Shown one piece after another: positions 22,936 through 33,601 of a stretch of DNA of 64,000 nt. The notes below the pieces were generated by a model, which was given only the letters and a program-made list of their open reading frames with translations, was not told where the DNA came from and searched no databases. Each line of letters begins with the position of its first letter. The first letter of the stretch is position 1. Origin of the DNA: Lichtheimia corymbifera B2541 (Eukaryota; Mucoromycota; Mucoromycetes; Mucorales; Lichtheimiaceae); NCBI GenBank assembly GCA_000697475.1, contig JNEU01000888.1:84043-148042 (forward strand). Reading direction: 5' to 3'. Position numbers and translations under genes: made by a program.

Positions 22936-23124
22936 TTACTTACGACCATTATGTGTATGTGCACGCAACGGCCAATCCCAAATGCAGTCGTCTTCGTGTT
23001 CTTTGCATCCGTCCTCGTCGTCATGGAATTGATTGCAGTCAAGGGCGCTTATGACAGAGGATTGGATGAGTACCAGGAATAGGGTGGTAACACAGAATGC
23101 AGTAGGAAAAAGACGGAAGAGCAT
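22936..23124 (-). CDS. Small secreted Cys-motif peptide
   Basis: 62 residues from ATG 23124 with a strong signal peptide (MLFRLFPTAFCVTTLFLVLI, then QSSVISA). The mature part contains C-x8-C-x6-C-x-W (CNQFHDDEDGC ... DDCIWDW), acidic and His-rich. The frame ends AATGGTCGTAAGTAA, and the GTAAGT could instead be a splice donor leading to a further short exon; I could not identify a convincing one. The Cys/Trp pattern recurs at 30256-30828, 53868-54128 and 56014-56265. Confidence 0.6.
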   Translation of the reverse strand: MLFRLFPTAFCVTTLFLVLIQSSVISALDCNQFHDDEDGCKEHEDDCIWDWPLRAHTHNGRK

Positions 23125-24859
23125 GGTGGTGGTGAATGTTAGTAAACAGACACACCTTGTTCAAGCTTCTTATATTTGGGTAAATGGGAACCATCCTCCA
23201 AAACAAGTAAAAGGGCGTATGAAACGCGAGATCTGGATCTTGGTATACAGTGAGGTCACACCACCCCCGTTCAATGGTAATTCGCATGTGTGTCTCAGGG
23301 GCAGATAAGGCCACCTTGGATGCGTTTGACTTTTACTTTAACATCTAGAAGATGATGTTACCCCTATGGTGTCAACTTTTATCGGGATAGTTATCATAAT
23401 CGATCGGCCAAAGACTATTTTGCACTGTAATTGTTTACTAGACGCTGTCTTATGTCTGAACCGGAAATACCATGCAACAATATTAATGTATGATACTTCG
23501 AAGTATATAGCCCCCATATCCTAGGGACTCGTGATGCGCTGCCTGATCTCCTTTCTTCTTCAAGCTTCTTCTTGTAGTCGTCTTCATTGCCGCTAGTAGG
23601 AACCCATCTTTCATTGCTGCAATAGGATGATCAATGAAAGGAGAGTGGGTATCTTCTCTTTCTTTTTTTGCCCTTTCAGAATTCTCAAAGTACACCCAGA
23701 GGAGGTAGTTACCTTTCGCGCGCATTGCAGGTTTGGGTCTCGCCTCCACACCATGTTCCTTGTTTTACAAGAAACCCATAACGTTATCGAGAATACAGTC
23801 ATCCCCCTTTCGCCCCTTTTGTGGCATAAAGTGCCAGAGACTTGGGTTGCTATTTGTGTAGCAATGGTGATGCCCCTGCTATGTAGATCAAAAAATGCAA
23901 CGTTTATAATGGATTCAATGGATATACACACACAAGGCTGATAATCCCCTTCACAGCCTCAATTGACACCGCCCTTCTATCAGCAACTGCTATAAAGAAA
24001 GTCCAGTGCAATGGAAACTCCCATCTCTTTAAAAAAGAACGTGCATCCATGTTTTCTTCTTTGGTATCTTCAAGGATGTGCACATCCCCTTCTCCTTTTT
24101 CTGCATCCCCACACCGAAAACAAAGAAAATATATGGTGCAGCTAAGCCTTGTCTAGGCTGGTGTGGATTACTTTCTACATACCCTGGGTTTGTCTGTGGA
24201 ATTAATGGTATAGTAGGGGTAAATGGACAAGGGGCAAACTTTCTTTCTTGCCATCTCCACAATATCCTTCCAAAAACGAAAGCGTCGTTCATACACACAC
24301 ACCAATTTTTACGTGGATCGTAATAAACAGCTTGCTTTATCATTCTACTTGGATTCGATAACTCGTCACGGCACTCTGAAGGTCAATGCCCATGTAAAGA
24401 ATGGTGCATGATACTAAATTTATCATTGGGTGAGTCGTATTTATGATATGATACAAAAACATCCATAACCCGTGTTGTATTGAGGAACAAGCACCTAGGA
24501 TTGATACATGCCCAAATAAAGTTTCTTGCTGTTGTACATATACCAGCTTGATCTACCGGTAAGCTTTGATTCCTCCTCGCTAGAGTTCTTCCTTCTTTAG
24601 TTATGATCAGCAAAAGATTCTCCTACACTGAATATTTGAGATAGGTAGTGCATACTGAAGTGCCCTTGTTTGGGTGTAGCTCTCAGTGAAATCAGCTCGG
24701 GTCAAGGCAATTGAATCATGGAAATAAATGTCTGGAGCAGGAGCATTGTTCTGATGTTATACAATTGACAACATTGCCGATTGTAAGGAAACTGCTGTTA
24801 GCTCGCAATATATGAACTATATAAGAGTATCATGCATTCATCTCTCCAGTTCTACCCAA
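23125..24859. other. Gene-poor region before the repeat array
   Basis: Short open frames on both strands have no motifs, no signal peptide and no coherent splice structure. I see no gene here. Confidence 0.45.
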
Positions 24860-25101
24860 TCAGCTGTGTTACACGAAGAAGTGTTTCTGCATCTTTGGCT
24901 CTATTAGCGCATAGCTACTTTATAAAACTCACTTCCATATAGCTTCACGTTTAAAACATATATAAAACATAAAGGCAGTCTTATCTCAAAATCTTGCAAT
25001 GAAACGCGAGATCTTCAGTCGAACAAAGTTGCTCGTCATGGTCAAGCGCACCTTGGGTGCAAGTTTCACGATCGTTGTGGCCATTCTCAGATTCACCCAA
25101 T

Positions 25102-25164
25102 GTCACCACCAGCCTCGTCGAAAAAAAATTCGAGGTCGATCAGATCCACTTTGGCTGGTGGTGA
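25102..25164 (+). mobile_element. Mini-element with 13-bp terminal inverted repeats, copy 1
   Basis: Ends are GTCACCACCAGCC (25102-25114) and GGCTGGTGGTGAC (25152-25164). The core contains TCGTCGAAAAAAAATTCGAG. It sits at the centre of a larger palindrome. Confidence 0.65.
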
Positions 25165-26019
25165 CATTGTTGGGTGAAACTGAGATCAGCGAGCTAGATC
25201 GGGAAACTTCTACACAAGGTGCGCTCCACCTCGACGAGCAATATTGTTCGATTGAGGAGCCCACGTTTCATTGTAAAGTTTAGAGATACAGGCACCTTTA
25301 TGTTTTTACATATGCTGTAACCATAATGCTCTATAGAGAGTGGTGTGTGCTCATTGTGAAGTATCATGCAAATGAGCTGTGTTACACAAGCACGCCCCTG
25401 CGCACCTTCCGCTCTATCAGGGTCAAGCGACTACACAATGAACAAACAACAGCACTTGTCATATAGCATCACGCTTTCAACATATGCAAAAACTTAAATG
25501 TGCCTGCATCTAGGATCGGCAAGCTTGATCATGAAACATGATTGACAAGGTGCGCTCCACCACGACGAGCAATATCGTTCTATAAAAGATCCCTTGTTTC
25601 ATTGTAAAGTTTAGAGATAAATGCACTTTCTCGTGTTCACATATGCCGAAAAGCATGGCGCTATATGACAAGTGGTGTTTGTTCATTGTCAAGTAGGTAG
25701 ACCGTGATAGAGCGGAAGATACGCGGGAGAGTGCATGTGTAACACAGCTCATTTGCATAATACTTCTCAATGAACAAACACCACTTGTCATATAGCGCCA
25801 TGCTTTCCAGCATATGTAAAAACGAGAAAGTGCATTTATCTCTAAACTTTACAATGAAACATGGGATCTTCCATAGAACGATATTGCTCGTCGTGGTAGA
25901 GCGCACCTTGTCAATCAAGTTTCACCATCACGCTTGCCGATCCTAGATGCAGGCACATTTACGTTTTTGCATATGTTTAAAATGTGATGCTATATGACAA
26001 GTGGTGCTTGTTCATTGCG

Positions 26020-26612
26020 TAGTATCATGCAAATGAGCTGTGTTGCACAAGCACGCCCCTGCGCATCTTCTGCTCTATCAGGGTCAAGCTACTTGACAAT
26101 GAACAAACACCACTTGTCATATAGCATCATGCTTTCAGTATATGTAAAAACATAAATGTGCCGGTATCTCTAAACTTTACAATGAAACATGGGCTCTTCA
26201 ATCGAAGAAAGTTGCTCGTCGGGGTGTAGCGCACCTTGGGTGCAAGTTTCACGATCAACCTCGCCAATCTCAAATTTACCCAATGTCACCACCAGCCTCG
26301 TCGAAAAAAATTCAAGAGGTCGACCCGATCAACTTTGGCTGGTGGTGACATTCTGTGAATCTGAGATCGGCCACGACGATCGTGAAGCTTCCACCCAAGG
26401 TGCGCTCCGCCTCGACGAGCAACTTTGTTCGATTGAAGACCCCACATTCATTGTAAAGTTTAGAGATACAGGCACCTTTATGTTTTCACATATGCTGTAA
26501 GCGTGATGCCATATGACAAGTGGTGTTTGTTCATTCTGAAGCAGCTTGACTCTGATAAAGCGGAAGATGCAGACGGACTTTGTGCAACACAGCTCATTTG
26601 CATGATGCTTCA
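26020..26612. repeat. Near-complete ~590-bp inverted repeat (hairpin unit)
   Basis: The left arm (about 26020-26297) and right arm (about 26337-26612) are reverse complements over about 270 nt with scattered mismatches. The arms run from CATGCAAATGAGCTGTGTT through the TTTACAATGAAAC block to the central GTCACCACCAGCC. A roughly 40-nt loop separates them. It is the best-preserved palindrome of the array. Confidence 0.85.
26285..26349 (+). mobile_element. Mini-element with 13-bp terminal inverted repeats, copy 2
   Basis: Same ends as copy 1, with a core TCGTCGAAAAAAATTCAAGA then GGTCGACCCGATCAA. It forms the loop of the 26020-26612 hairpin. Confidence 0.65.
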
Positions 26613-26797
26613 CTGAACAAACACCACTCCCCATATAGCATCACGCTTACAGCATATGAAAAAACATAAAGTGCCTGTACCTCTAAACTTTACAATGAAA
26701 CGTGGGCTCTTAAATCGAAGAAAGTTGCTCGTCGAGGTGGAGCGCACCTTGGGTGGAAGTTTCACGATCGTCGTGGCCGATCTCAGATTCAACGAAT

Positions 26798-26862
26798 GTC
26801 ACCACCAGCCAAAGTTGATCGGGTCGACCTCGAATTTTTTTTTCGACGAGGCTGGTGGTGAC
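26798..26862 (-). mobile_element. Mini-element with 13-bp terminal inverted repeats, copy 3 (flipped)
   Basis: Same ends, but the core is reversed: AAAGTTGATCGGGTCGACC then the T-tract and CGACGAGGC. The core orientation is opposite to copies 1, 2 and 4. Confidence 0.65.
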
Positions 26863-27933
26863 ATTGGGTAAGGTGCGCTACACCCCGACGAGCAACTTTC
26901 TTCGATTGAAGAGCCCATGTTTCATTGTAAAGTTTAGAGATACCGGCACATTTATGTTCTTACATATGCTGAAAGCATGATGCTATATGACAAGTGGTCT
27001 TTGTTCATTGTCAAGTAGCTTGACCCTGATAGAGCGAAAGATGCGCAGGGTCGTGCTTATATAACACAGCTCATTTGCATGATACTTCACAATGAACAAA
27101 CACCACTTGCCATATAGCATCACGCTTTCAGCATATGTAAAAACGTAAAAGTGCCTGTACATAGGATCGGCAAGCGTGATGGTGAAACTTGATTGACAAG
27201 GTGCGCTCCACCACAACGAGCAATATTGTTCGATGAAAGAGCTCATGATTCATGGTAAAGTTTAGAGATAAATGCACTTTCTCGTTTCTACATATGCTGA
27301 AAGCGTGATGCTATATGATAAGTGATGTTTGTTCATTGTGAAGGATTATGCAAATGAGCTGTGTTGCACAAGCTCGCCCCTGTGCATCTTCCGCTCTATC
27401 AGGATCTACCTACTTGACAATGAAGAAGCACTACTTGTCATATAGCATCATGCTTTTCAGCATATGTAAAAACGAGAAAGTGCATTTATCTCTAAACTTT
27501 ACGATGAAACATGGGCTCTTTCATAGAACAATATTGCTCGACATGGTCGAGCACACCTTGTCAATCAAGTTTCACGATCAAGCTTGCCAATCCTACGTAC
27601 AGGCACTTTTACGTTTTTACATATGCTGAAAGCGTGATGCTATATGACAAGTGACGTTTGTTCATTGTGAAGTATCATGCAAATGAGCTGTGTTATATAA
27701 GCACGACCCTGCGCATCTTTCGCTCTATCACGATCTACCTACTTGACAATGAACAAAGGTCACTTTTCATATAGCATCATGGCTACAGCATATGTAAAAC
27801 GTAAAGATGCCCATAACTAAAAATTCTACAATGAAACGTGGGGTCTTCAATCGAACAAAGTTGCGCGGCAGGGTGAAGCGCACCCTGTGTGCAAGTTTCA
27901 CGATCCAGCTCGCCGATCTCAGATTCACCCAAT

Positions 27934-28001
27934 GTCACCACCAGCCTCGTTGAAAAAAAATTCAAGAGGTCGACCCACGATCCACTTTGGCTGGTGGTGA
28001 C
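27934..28001 (+). mobile_element. Mini-element with 13-bp terminal inverted repeats, copy 4
   Basis: Same ends. The core starts TCGTTGAAAAAAAATTC and has a slightly longer right part (GGTCGACCCACGATCC). Confidence 0.65.
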
Positions 28002-28339
28002 ACAGCGAAATCTAGGATCGTCGAGCCTGATCGTGAAACTTGCACCCAAGGTGCGCTTGACCCCGACGAGCAATATTGTTCGATTGAAGTCCCCATATTT
28101 CATGTAAGATTTTTAGTTATGGGCATCTTTGTGCTTTTACTATGCTGTACGCGTAACGCTATATGTAAAGTGATCTCGGTTCATTGTCAAGCAGCTGGAG
28201 CCTAATAGAGCCAAAGATGCAGAGGGACGTGTTTGTGTAATACAGCTCATTTGCATGATACTTCACAATGAACAAACACCATTCTCCATATAGCATCACG
28301 CTTACAGCATATGTAAAAACATAAAGGTTCCTGTTTCTA

Positions 28340-28970
28340 CAAGTTGCCATGATGAAGTGTGGGGTCTTTATGAGAACAAAGTTGATCAGGATGGCCGAGA
28401 GGACCTCTGACCAAGTTTCATATTCGAGATCACCAATATCGGCGGGCGCGGCCCGTACATCTTAACTATGTTTCCCTCCGTACATCCAGGCGCCGCCAAC
28501 CAAAACTTCATAATGAAGTGTGGCATCTCTATGAGAACGAAATTGCTCGCCGTGATCGGAAGTACCTTGCATGAAAGTTTCAGGTTCGAGGTAGCCAATC
28601 TCAGGCTCAGGGAGCGTCCAACCTACTTTTGCCCTACATTTGGGCCGCCCCGCATTCAAAACATTTATAATGAAGCCTGCGTTTTTTAAATGAATGTGGT
28701 TGATCAGCATGCCCCAGCGAACCTTCTGACCAAATTTCAGGTTCGAAATGGGCAATCCCAAGTTAATACATACTACTTCGATAAATCATAAATCCGGCGC
28801 GTACCCGATTTCCGACCATCCATAGTAAACCCCACATTATACCCTCCCATTCAAAATTTTCAAATGAAGCATGGGTTCTTTATTAATACAAAGTTGATCA
28901 GCATGACCAAGAGCATCTTGTGTGAAAGTTTCAGGTTTGAGAGAGGCAATCACGGTCATGGATTAATTTA
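28340..28970 (+). repeat. Four divergent direct repeats (~110 nt each)
   Basis: Units start with ATGAAG at about 28352, 28513, 28670 and 28864. Each continues with a G/T-rich stretch, then AA-AAAGTTGATCAGCATG-like sequence and AAGTTTCAGGTTCGAG-like sequence. They are related to the arm of the preceding palindromes (ATGAAAC ... AAGTTGCTCGTC ... AAGTTTCACGATC) but all point the same way and are more diverged. Confidence 0.7.
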
Positions 28971-30255
28971 TAGTGTGCATGAATCTGTCGGACTCAGTGT
29001 CTGACCTATTTAGTTTCCACTTCTTCCACTATCAACTACAACTACAACCTGCGAACAATTGTCCTGCTTCAACCCATCATGTCAATCCTACAACTGCCTT
29101 GATCCTATTTGTCTTTGACTGAATGGCAAGTTCATGGCGTGTGCACCCCACGACAACACCCGCAATTCTTGGCACTCCACTTTCTCTTGCACACTCCTCT
29201 GCCACGACCAACGTAACAGCAGCTGCCATCAGCAATGTCTTCAACTCCATTGTCTCAAGTTACTTGCAGCAGCTTGTCTTTGGGCCTTTTCACTTGGACA
29301 GCAGATAGTCATTATATAGAAACAGCTTTATTTTGCGTGTAGCAACTTGCTTGAATACATACGATTTGCCTAAGGAAATGGATATGGATATTGCTTTGGT
29401 ATATGGGATGGGAGGAATTGGATATATCCAACGCGTGGAAAGAGGGCCTTGTTTTTATGCATTCATTGTCAACTTGCTTGGGCATTATGCGTGCTACTAT
29501 CATCCTAAACCATGCATGCATGCATGTAATTACCGTCTTTTACATAAGCTATTCCATGGAAGCCACTGTCATCACCCTTCATGCAACCTGTGAACCAAGT
29601 ACAATCATCATCAACCTACTGCATACTTTGACATGGTGTGGTTATCATGCGATACCACGAATCAAGAGCCACTTCACATTCATCTTGGCACAGTGCACCC
29701 GGAAGGATAGAAACCTTCCAAATCGATGCATTTCCCTTATTGGAACATTTCATTATACATCTCTCAATCTACCTCTTGTGAATAGTTTGGATCAAAAGGC
29801 TACACTGGCAAATAAAGCAATACGTTGCTCACCAACCAGTTCTCGGTTTCTACTGTGTAAGGCCTTCCTTTTTCCTGAACAGGACCTCATTGTATGACAG
29901 TACGATTCATGGTATGGGAAATGTAGGGCTGTAGAAGGATATCCACATATGAATGCTATGATAAAGGGCAAAGAGAGGAAAAGAGGAGTCTTCCTGATGG
30001 ATTCATTGTGTCTTGAACAAAGGCTGTATTCGGTATATAATGTATCCCCTTTTTCGTTCTGTGATTTCGATCACTTTTCATGTTGAAGATTAATATCGTA
30101 CGTTGTGTCTTCATCGGTTTTATTTGTCATAATACCATATTGCTATTAGTAAGCCACTTGTTCACGGTCATTAAAGAGATGTGACGCCATCTTTAGGCAG
30201 GACTCAGCAGTTACAATAGTCTATATAGAAGCGAAACGTAGCAACAGCGAACAAC
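28971..30255. other. Region after repeats, no supported gene
   Basis: A 61-codon frame (29123-29308) and a 168-codon frame without an ATG at its start (29391-29897) show no domain, leader or splice pattern that I can support. The rest is featureless. Confidence 0.4.
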
Positions 30256-30828
30256 TCAAATCTGCATCTCTTTGTTCAAGTTTCTGTAAAATTCTACAGG
30301 TGTAAGCAATTTTCGACAGCAGCAAGGTTTTGTAACTAATGATGTGCAGTAGCAGCATGAGTAATGAAGCAAGGAGAAACACAGCATGAATTGTGAATGC
30401 CTACCCTGAACATATTTTTCTTGGCCATCGAGTTTGTATACCATGTTATGGATATCCGTTGCACCTGGTCCTGGCCAGTAATACTTTGATGGACAATATC
30501 GGGTGCTTACACTATGCCCATAGCAGCCGCTATCGATACATCCACAATCCGAAACATCCTCGTATACGATGCCCGGCTTATCTTCGCAAAGACCTTCATT
30601 GTTGGCACTTGTAGTCCACTGGCAGTGACCTTGGTTTTTGCAGCTAGATTCATTGGTTGAAAGCTCTTTGCACCAAGGAACAAGTTGGAACAATCCATGA
30701 TGAACCTTGGTTGGATGCGTGCTTGTCGTTGGCGTAGTAGTTGAAGCACTAGAAGGAGCAGGAGCAGCTTGCAAAAGGCTTGACAATGTTGCGATTGCAA
30801 TAAGCGAACAAACGAAAAGGCAATTCAT
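30256..30828 (-). CDS. Secreted cysteine-rich protein
   Basis: 167 residues. Exons (minus) 30828-30405 and 30335-30256 (TGA). The signal peptide is MNCLFVCSLIAIATLSSLLQ followed by AAPAPSS, then a T/P/S-rich linker. A Cys-rich region follows: C-x9-C-x5-C-x-W (CKELSTNESSC ... GHCQW), then CEDKPG, CGCIDSGCYG, YCPSKYYWPG and a C-terminal KPCCCRK. The 69-nt intron is divisible by three with no stop, so unspliced mRNA would still encode a longer product. Many paired cysteines suggest an extracellular disulfide-bonded protein. No named family recognised; the first Cys block resembles the other small secreted proteins in the window. Confidence 0.72.
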   Translation of the reverse strand: MNCLFVCSLIAIATLSSLLQAAPAPSSASTTTPTTSTHPTKVHHGLFQLVPWCKELSTNESSCKNQGHCQWTTSANNEGLCEDKPGIVYEDVSDCGCIDSGCYGHSVSTRYCPSKYYWPGPGATDIHNMVYKLDGQEKYVQGRHSQFMLCFSLLHYSCCYCTSLVTKPCCCRKLLTPVEFYRNLNKEMQI

Positions 30829-31844
30829 CCTGCAAACATAAAATGGGATATCCTACATTACTACTACAACCAAATATCTTTTATTTTATATATCATAAAT
30901 ACATGCATGGATCATGCAGGAACACGCTTTGGCGTTGAAGTAGTCAAACAAGATTACGAATTCAGATGCTGCAAACACACGTGTGGCCAATGCTTTCCTT
31001 TTGACGTGAAATTAGTTTTTTGCTATGTGCGTATTTAAGACATCATCGGGATCTTCACAATTTCATATGTCGTTGAGCCTAGCGAGATATCTTTGGTCTG
31101 GTACCCTTACACACATTTTTTATTTCACATACAAGCAATACTAGTACCGGTCAATAAGCCCCTTAAAGTCACACCTGCATGATGATACAGTAAGCTCCTT
31201 GATGCGAATTTTTCATCATTCATGAAAAGAGTAGTAGGTGATGGTCCCGATTATTGCTCACGAGATGATTACGAGCCATAACTAGATCGATGTGTGATAT
31301 AATGCTCAGCCTGGGGATCTTGTATGTATCATACGCATTACAGCATAACTGGTCAAGGATTGGCTGATAGAACGTTACTAAAATTTGTACCTGTAATGGC
31401 TTGAGTGTGCCCCTGGGAACAAAAGGAGTCATTGTCTGTATATGCTGGCTCAATTATCGTGATAACAATCATGCTTTTAAAGGCGGTGATCACAAATCCC
31501 CTAAAATAGACATACGAATAGCATAGGATACACATGCATCTGATGTTCGCTTGATTGGCTTTATTATACGTCATGTTACAAAGAAAAGAAAAATGCACCT
31601 TGATAGTAATAAATACCCATTTATTATAGAAGATCAAGAAATGGATAATGATAATGTATTGTGATTGTGGGTGAGATAAATAGGAAAGGATGTGTGGTTG
31701 CACTTGAATGGCCAATTCAGTGGTGGCAATAGATGATGCGACACAAAGAAGCGGAGCTGTGATGATTCCACGTCCCAAAGAGTGCCAGCACCTTCTACTC
31801 GACTTGCCTCTTTCTTACTCGTCCTTTTTCTACTTGCTCTCATC
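30829..31844. other. Intergenic region between divergent genes
   Basis: Upstream space of the secreted protein (minus) and BFR1 (plus). No other coding signal is supported. An in-frame extension in front of BFR1 begins with GTG rather than ATG and is treated as 5' UTR. Confidence 0.4.
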
Positions 31845-33496
31845 ATGGCTGAATCCGCAACTGCTACCACCACTACCACCACTTCTACTACACCTCCTGC
31901 TACGCTTACTCCTCCGGTCCTTCCATCCCATGTCAAGAAGCCCAATGAAGAAGAACACAAAAAGGCACTCGCCGAAGTGAACGCGAGAATCGACAAGCTC
32001 CAGAAACAAATGGTAATTGCATACACGCGCGTGCCCATCATCTTGTCTAGTATCCCAGTTGCTTATTATCATTGTAGGATGCTGTCAAGGAAAAGATCAG
32101 CAAGTTGCCCGGCAAATCAGACAACACTCGTCGCGAAGAGCTTCGTGCTCAACTCGCTGAAGTGCGTGAAAAGCAGGCAGAGATCAAAAAGGGCAAGCAA
32201 GCTGTCTATGAACAATTGGATGCTTTGAATGAATCGATTCGCAAAAAGGTAGGCTAATAGGTTTGGGGTGTGTGACATGAGTTGGGCCGTGCGTTATATC
32301 TTACAATGGATGTAGGTTGGCAACATCAAAGGTCTTCAATCCAAGGTACCTTACAAGACTGTTGCTGAAGTCGATGAACGTATCAGGTAAAAAGGAACAG
32401 AAATGTAGATGATGATGATGTCATGTATCTAAAACCTTATTTATAGTGAATTGGAGAGCAAGATTGAAAGTGGTGTGAGAATCGTGGAGGAAAAGAAGGT
32501 AAAGGATGATCATCACGTTTATATAGAGAAAGAGAGAGTAGCTAACATGTATTGTACGTTGTATAGATGTTGCAAGAAATCTCTCTCTTGAAGCGCAACC
32601 GTAATGCTGTTGAGGGATTGGATGAACAGCAAGAAGCTATCAACAAGGAGCGTGCTATCTATGATGGTATTCGCAAGAACATTGACACTGAAGAAGCCAA
32701 GAAGCTCAGCGAGCAGTTTGAAAAGGCCATGGCCGAGCTTAACAAGATCAATGCGGATCAAGCACAACAACGTGAACAGCGCAACAAGTTGTATGATGAG
32801 CGGACACGTATCAAGGGTCTTTTGGATGAAGAATACAACCAATTGCGTTCCATGCGTGATGAGCATCGTAAGGCCAACGACGAGTACTACACATTCATTC
32901 GTCAATTGCGTGAATACAAGCGAGAACAAGAAAAGGTGCGCAAGGCTCAAGAGGAAGAAGAAAAGCGTAAGGAGGCTGCCAAGCAGGAATTGGAACTTGC
33001 CTCATTGCCTGCTTTTGAGCATGAAATCACCTTGTGTGACAACCTTGGCAAGTTTTTGCAAAGCTTTTTGAACAAGGGCGAGACCAATGGCACTGCTTCT
33101 GCTGCTGCAAACAATGAGGAGGATGCCAAGAATGCCGCTACGGGTGGTCGTGCAATTGAAGCTCCTGACGGTGTTGCTCTCGTCAAGAAATCCGATCGTG
33201 AAGAGAACTACTTTGTTGGCAGTGGCAAAAAGAAGGGCAAGGGTGGCTCAAAGAAGAATGCTAATGCTGCATCCAGTGGTGCTACTCCTGTCTCGGATAC
33301 ACTCAAGTTGCCCCTTGCTACCATGGAAGGTTTCTTTGAAGTCAAGGTCACTGTTCCCACCAAGATCTCGGATATCCCATCGACTCTTGAAAAGTTGCAA
33401 GAACGTAAGGCCTACTATTTGGCTGAACAACCCCGTGTCACCGAAGAGAACAAGAAGAAGGCTCAAGAAAAGATCGATGCCATGTTGAAGGCATAA
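31845..33496 (+). CDS. BFR1: BFR1-like coiled-coil protein (polysome/mRNP-associated, nuclear segregation)
   Basis: 463 residues, close to yeast Bfr1p (470). Exons 31845-32012, 32078-32248, 32316-32386, 32447-32498 and 32567-33496 (TAA). Residues about 35-330 are an almost continuous charged coiled coil (LAEVNARIDKLQKQM ... LPGKSDNTRREELR, VGNIKGLQSKVPYKTVAEVD, EHRKANDEYYTFIRQLREYK). A conserved block LPAFEHEITLCDNLGKFLQ and a C-terminal FFEVKVTVPTKISDIPSTLE region follow. Bfr1 binds mRNP and ER-associated polysomes and affects ploidy and secretion in yeast. The start is the first ATG (MAESATAT); upstream frame lacks ATG. Codons look well optimised, in keeping with an abundant protein. Confidence 0.9.
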
Positions 33497-33601
33497 AGGA
33501 GATATACATTTTGGGAGGAACTATTTTACATTACAATAGACGGATAGAAGGATGGTAACAATGACCTTAGTTTTGATAAAAAAAAAAAGTATATATCCAT
33601 T
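33497..33601. terminator. Short convergent 3' spacer
   Basis: About 105 nt separate the stop codons of BFR1 (plus) and the NAD kinase (minus). It includes an A10 run near 33579-33588. The two transcripts probably overlap at their 3' ends. Confidence 0.4.

Larger units (their letters stand above)
24860..28330. repeat. Array of alternately inverted repeats (foldback concatemer)
   Basis: The block CTCTAAACTTTACAATGAAAC and its reverse complement recur at least a dozen times in mixed orientation, for example forward near 25845, 26170, 26685 and 27495, and reverse near 25270, 25595, 26445, 26920 and 27250. A second block, ATGCAAATGAGCTGTGTT, is forward near 25368, 26027, 27347 and 27678 and reversed near 25742, 26587, 27064 and 28240. 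A third, GACAATGAACAAACACCACT with TCATATAGCATCA, accompanies them. Blocks keep a fixed order, so the array consists of palindromes joined head to tail and tail to tail. No encoded protein is recognisable. Confidence 0.9.

Noticed and set aside
24999..28205. Short open frames inside the repeat array such as MKREIFSRTKLLVMVKRT
   Set aside because: They recur only because the repeat recurs, occur on both strands, are interrupted at different points in each copy, and show no coding bias.
28560..28760. GGTTCGA-type boxes suggesting tRNA genes or SINEs
   Set aside because: The motif is part of the repeat unit and no cloverleaf or A box can be formed around it.
24860..28970. CRISPR-like array
   Set aside because: Repeats alternate in orientation, are hundreds of bases long and are not separated by unique spacers; the host is eukaryotic.
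29123..29308. Two overlapping 61-codon frames with Cys- and Thr-rich translations
   Set aside because: Neither has a signal peptide or a downstream exon; could be transcribed leader but unsupported.
29391..29897. 168-codon open frame on the plus strand
   Set aside because: No ATG at its start, no domain, no leader, unusual composition; best explained as a chance open frame next to the repeats.
31782..31844. N-terminal extension of BFR1 (hydrophobic, signal-like)
   Set aside because: Begins at GTG, not ATG; the first ATG at 31845 gives the normal family length.
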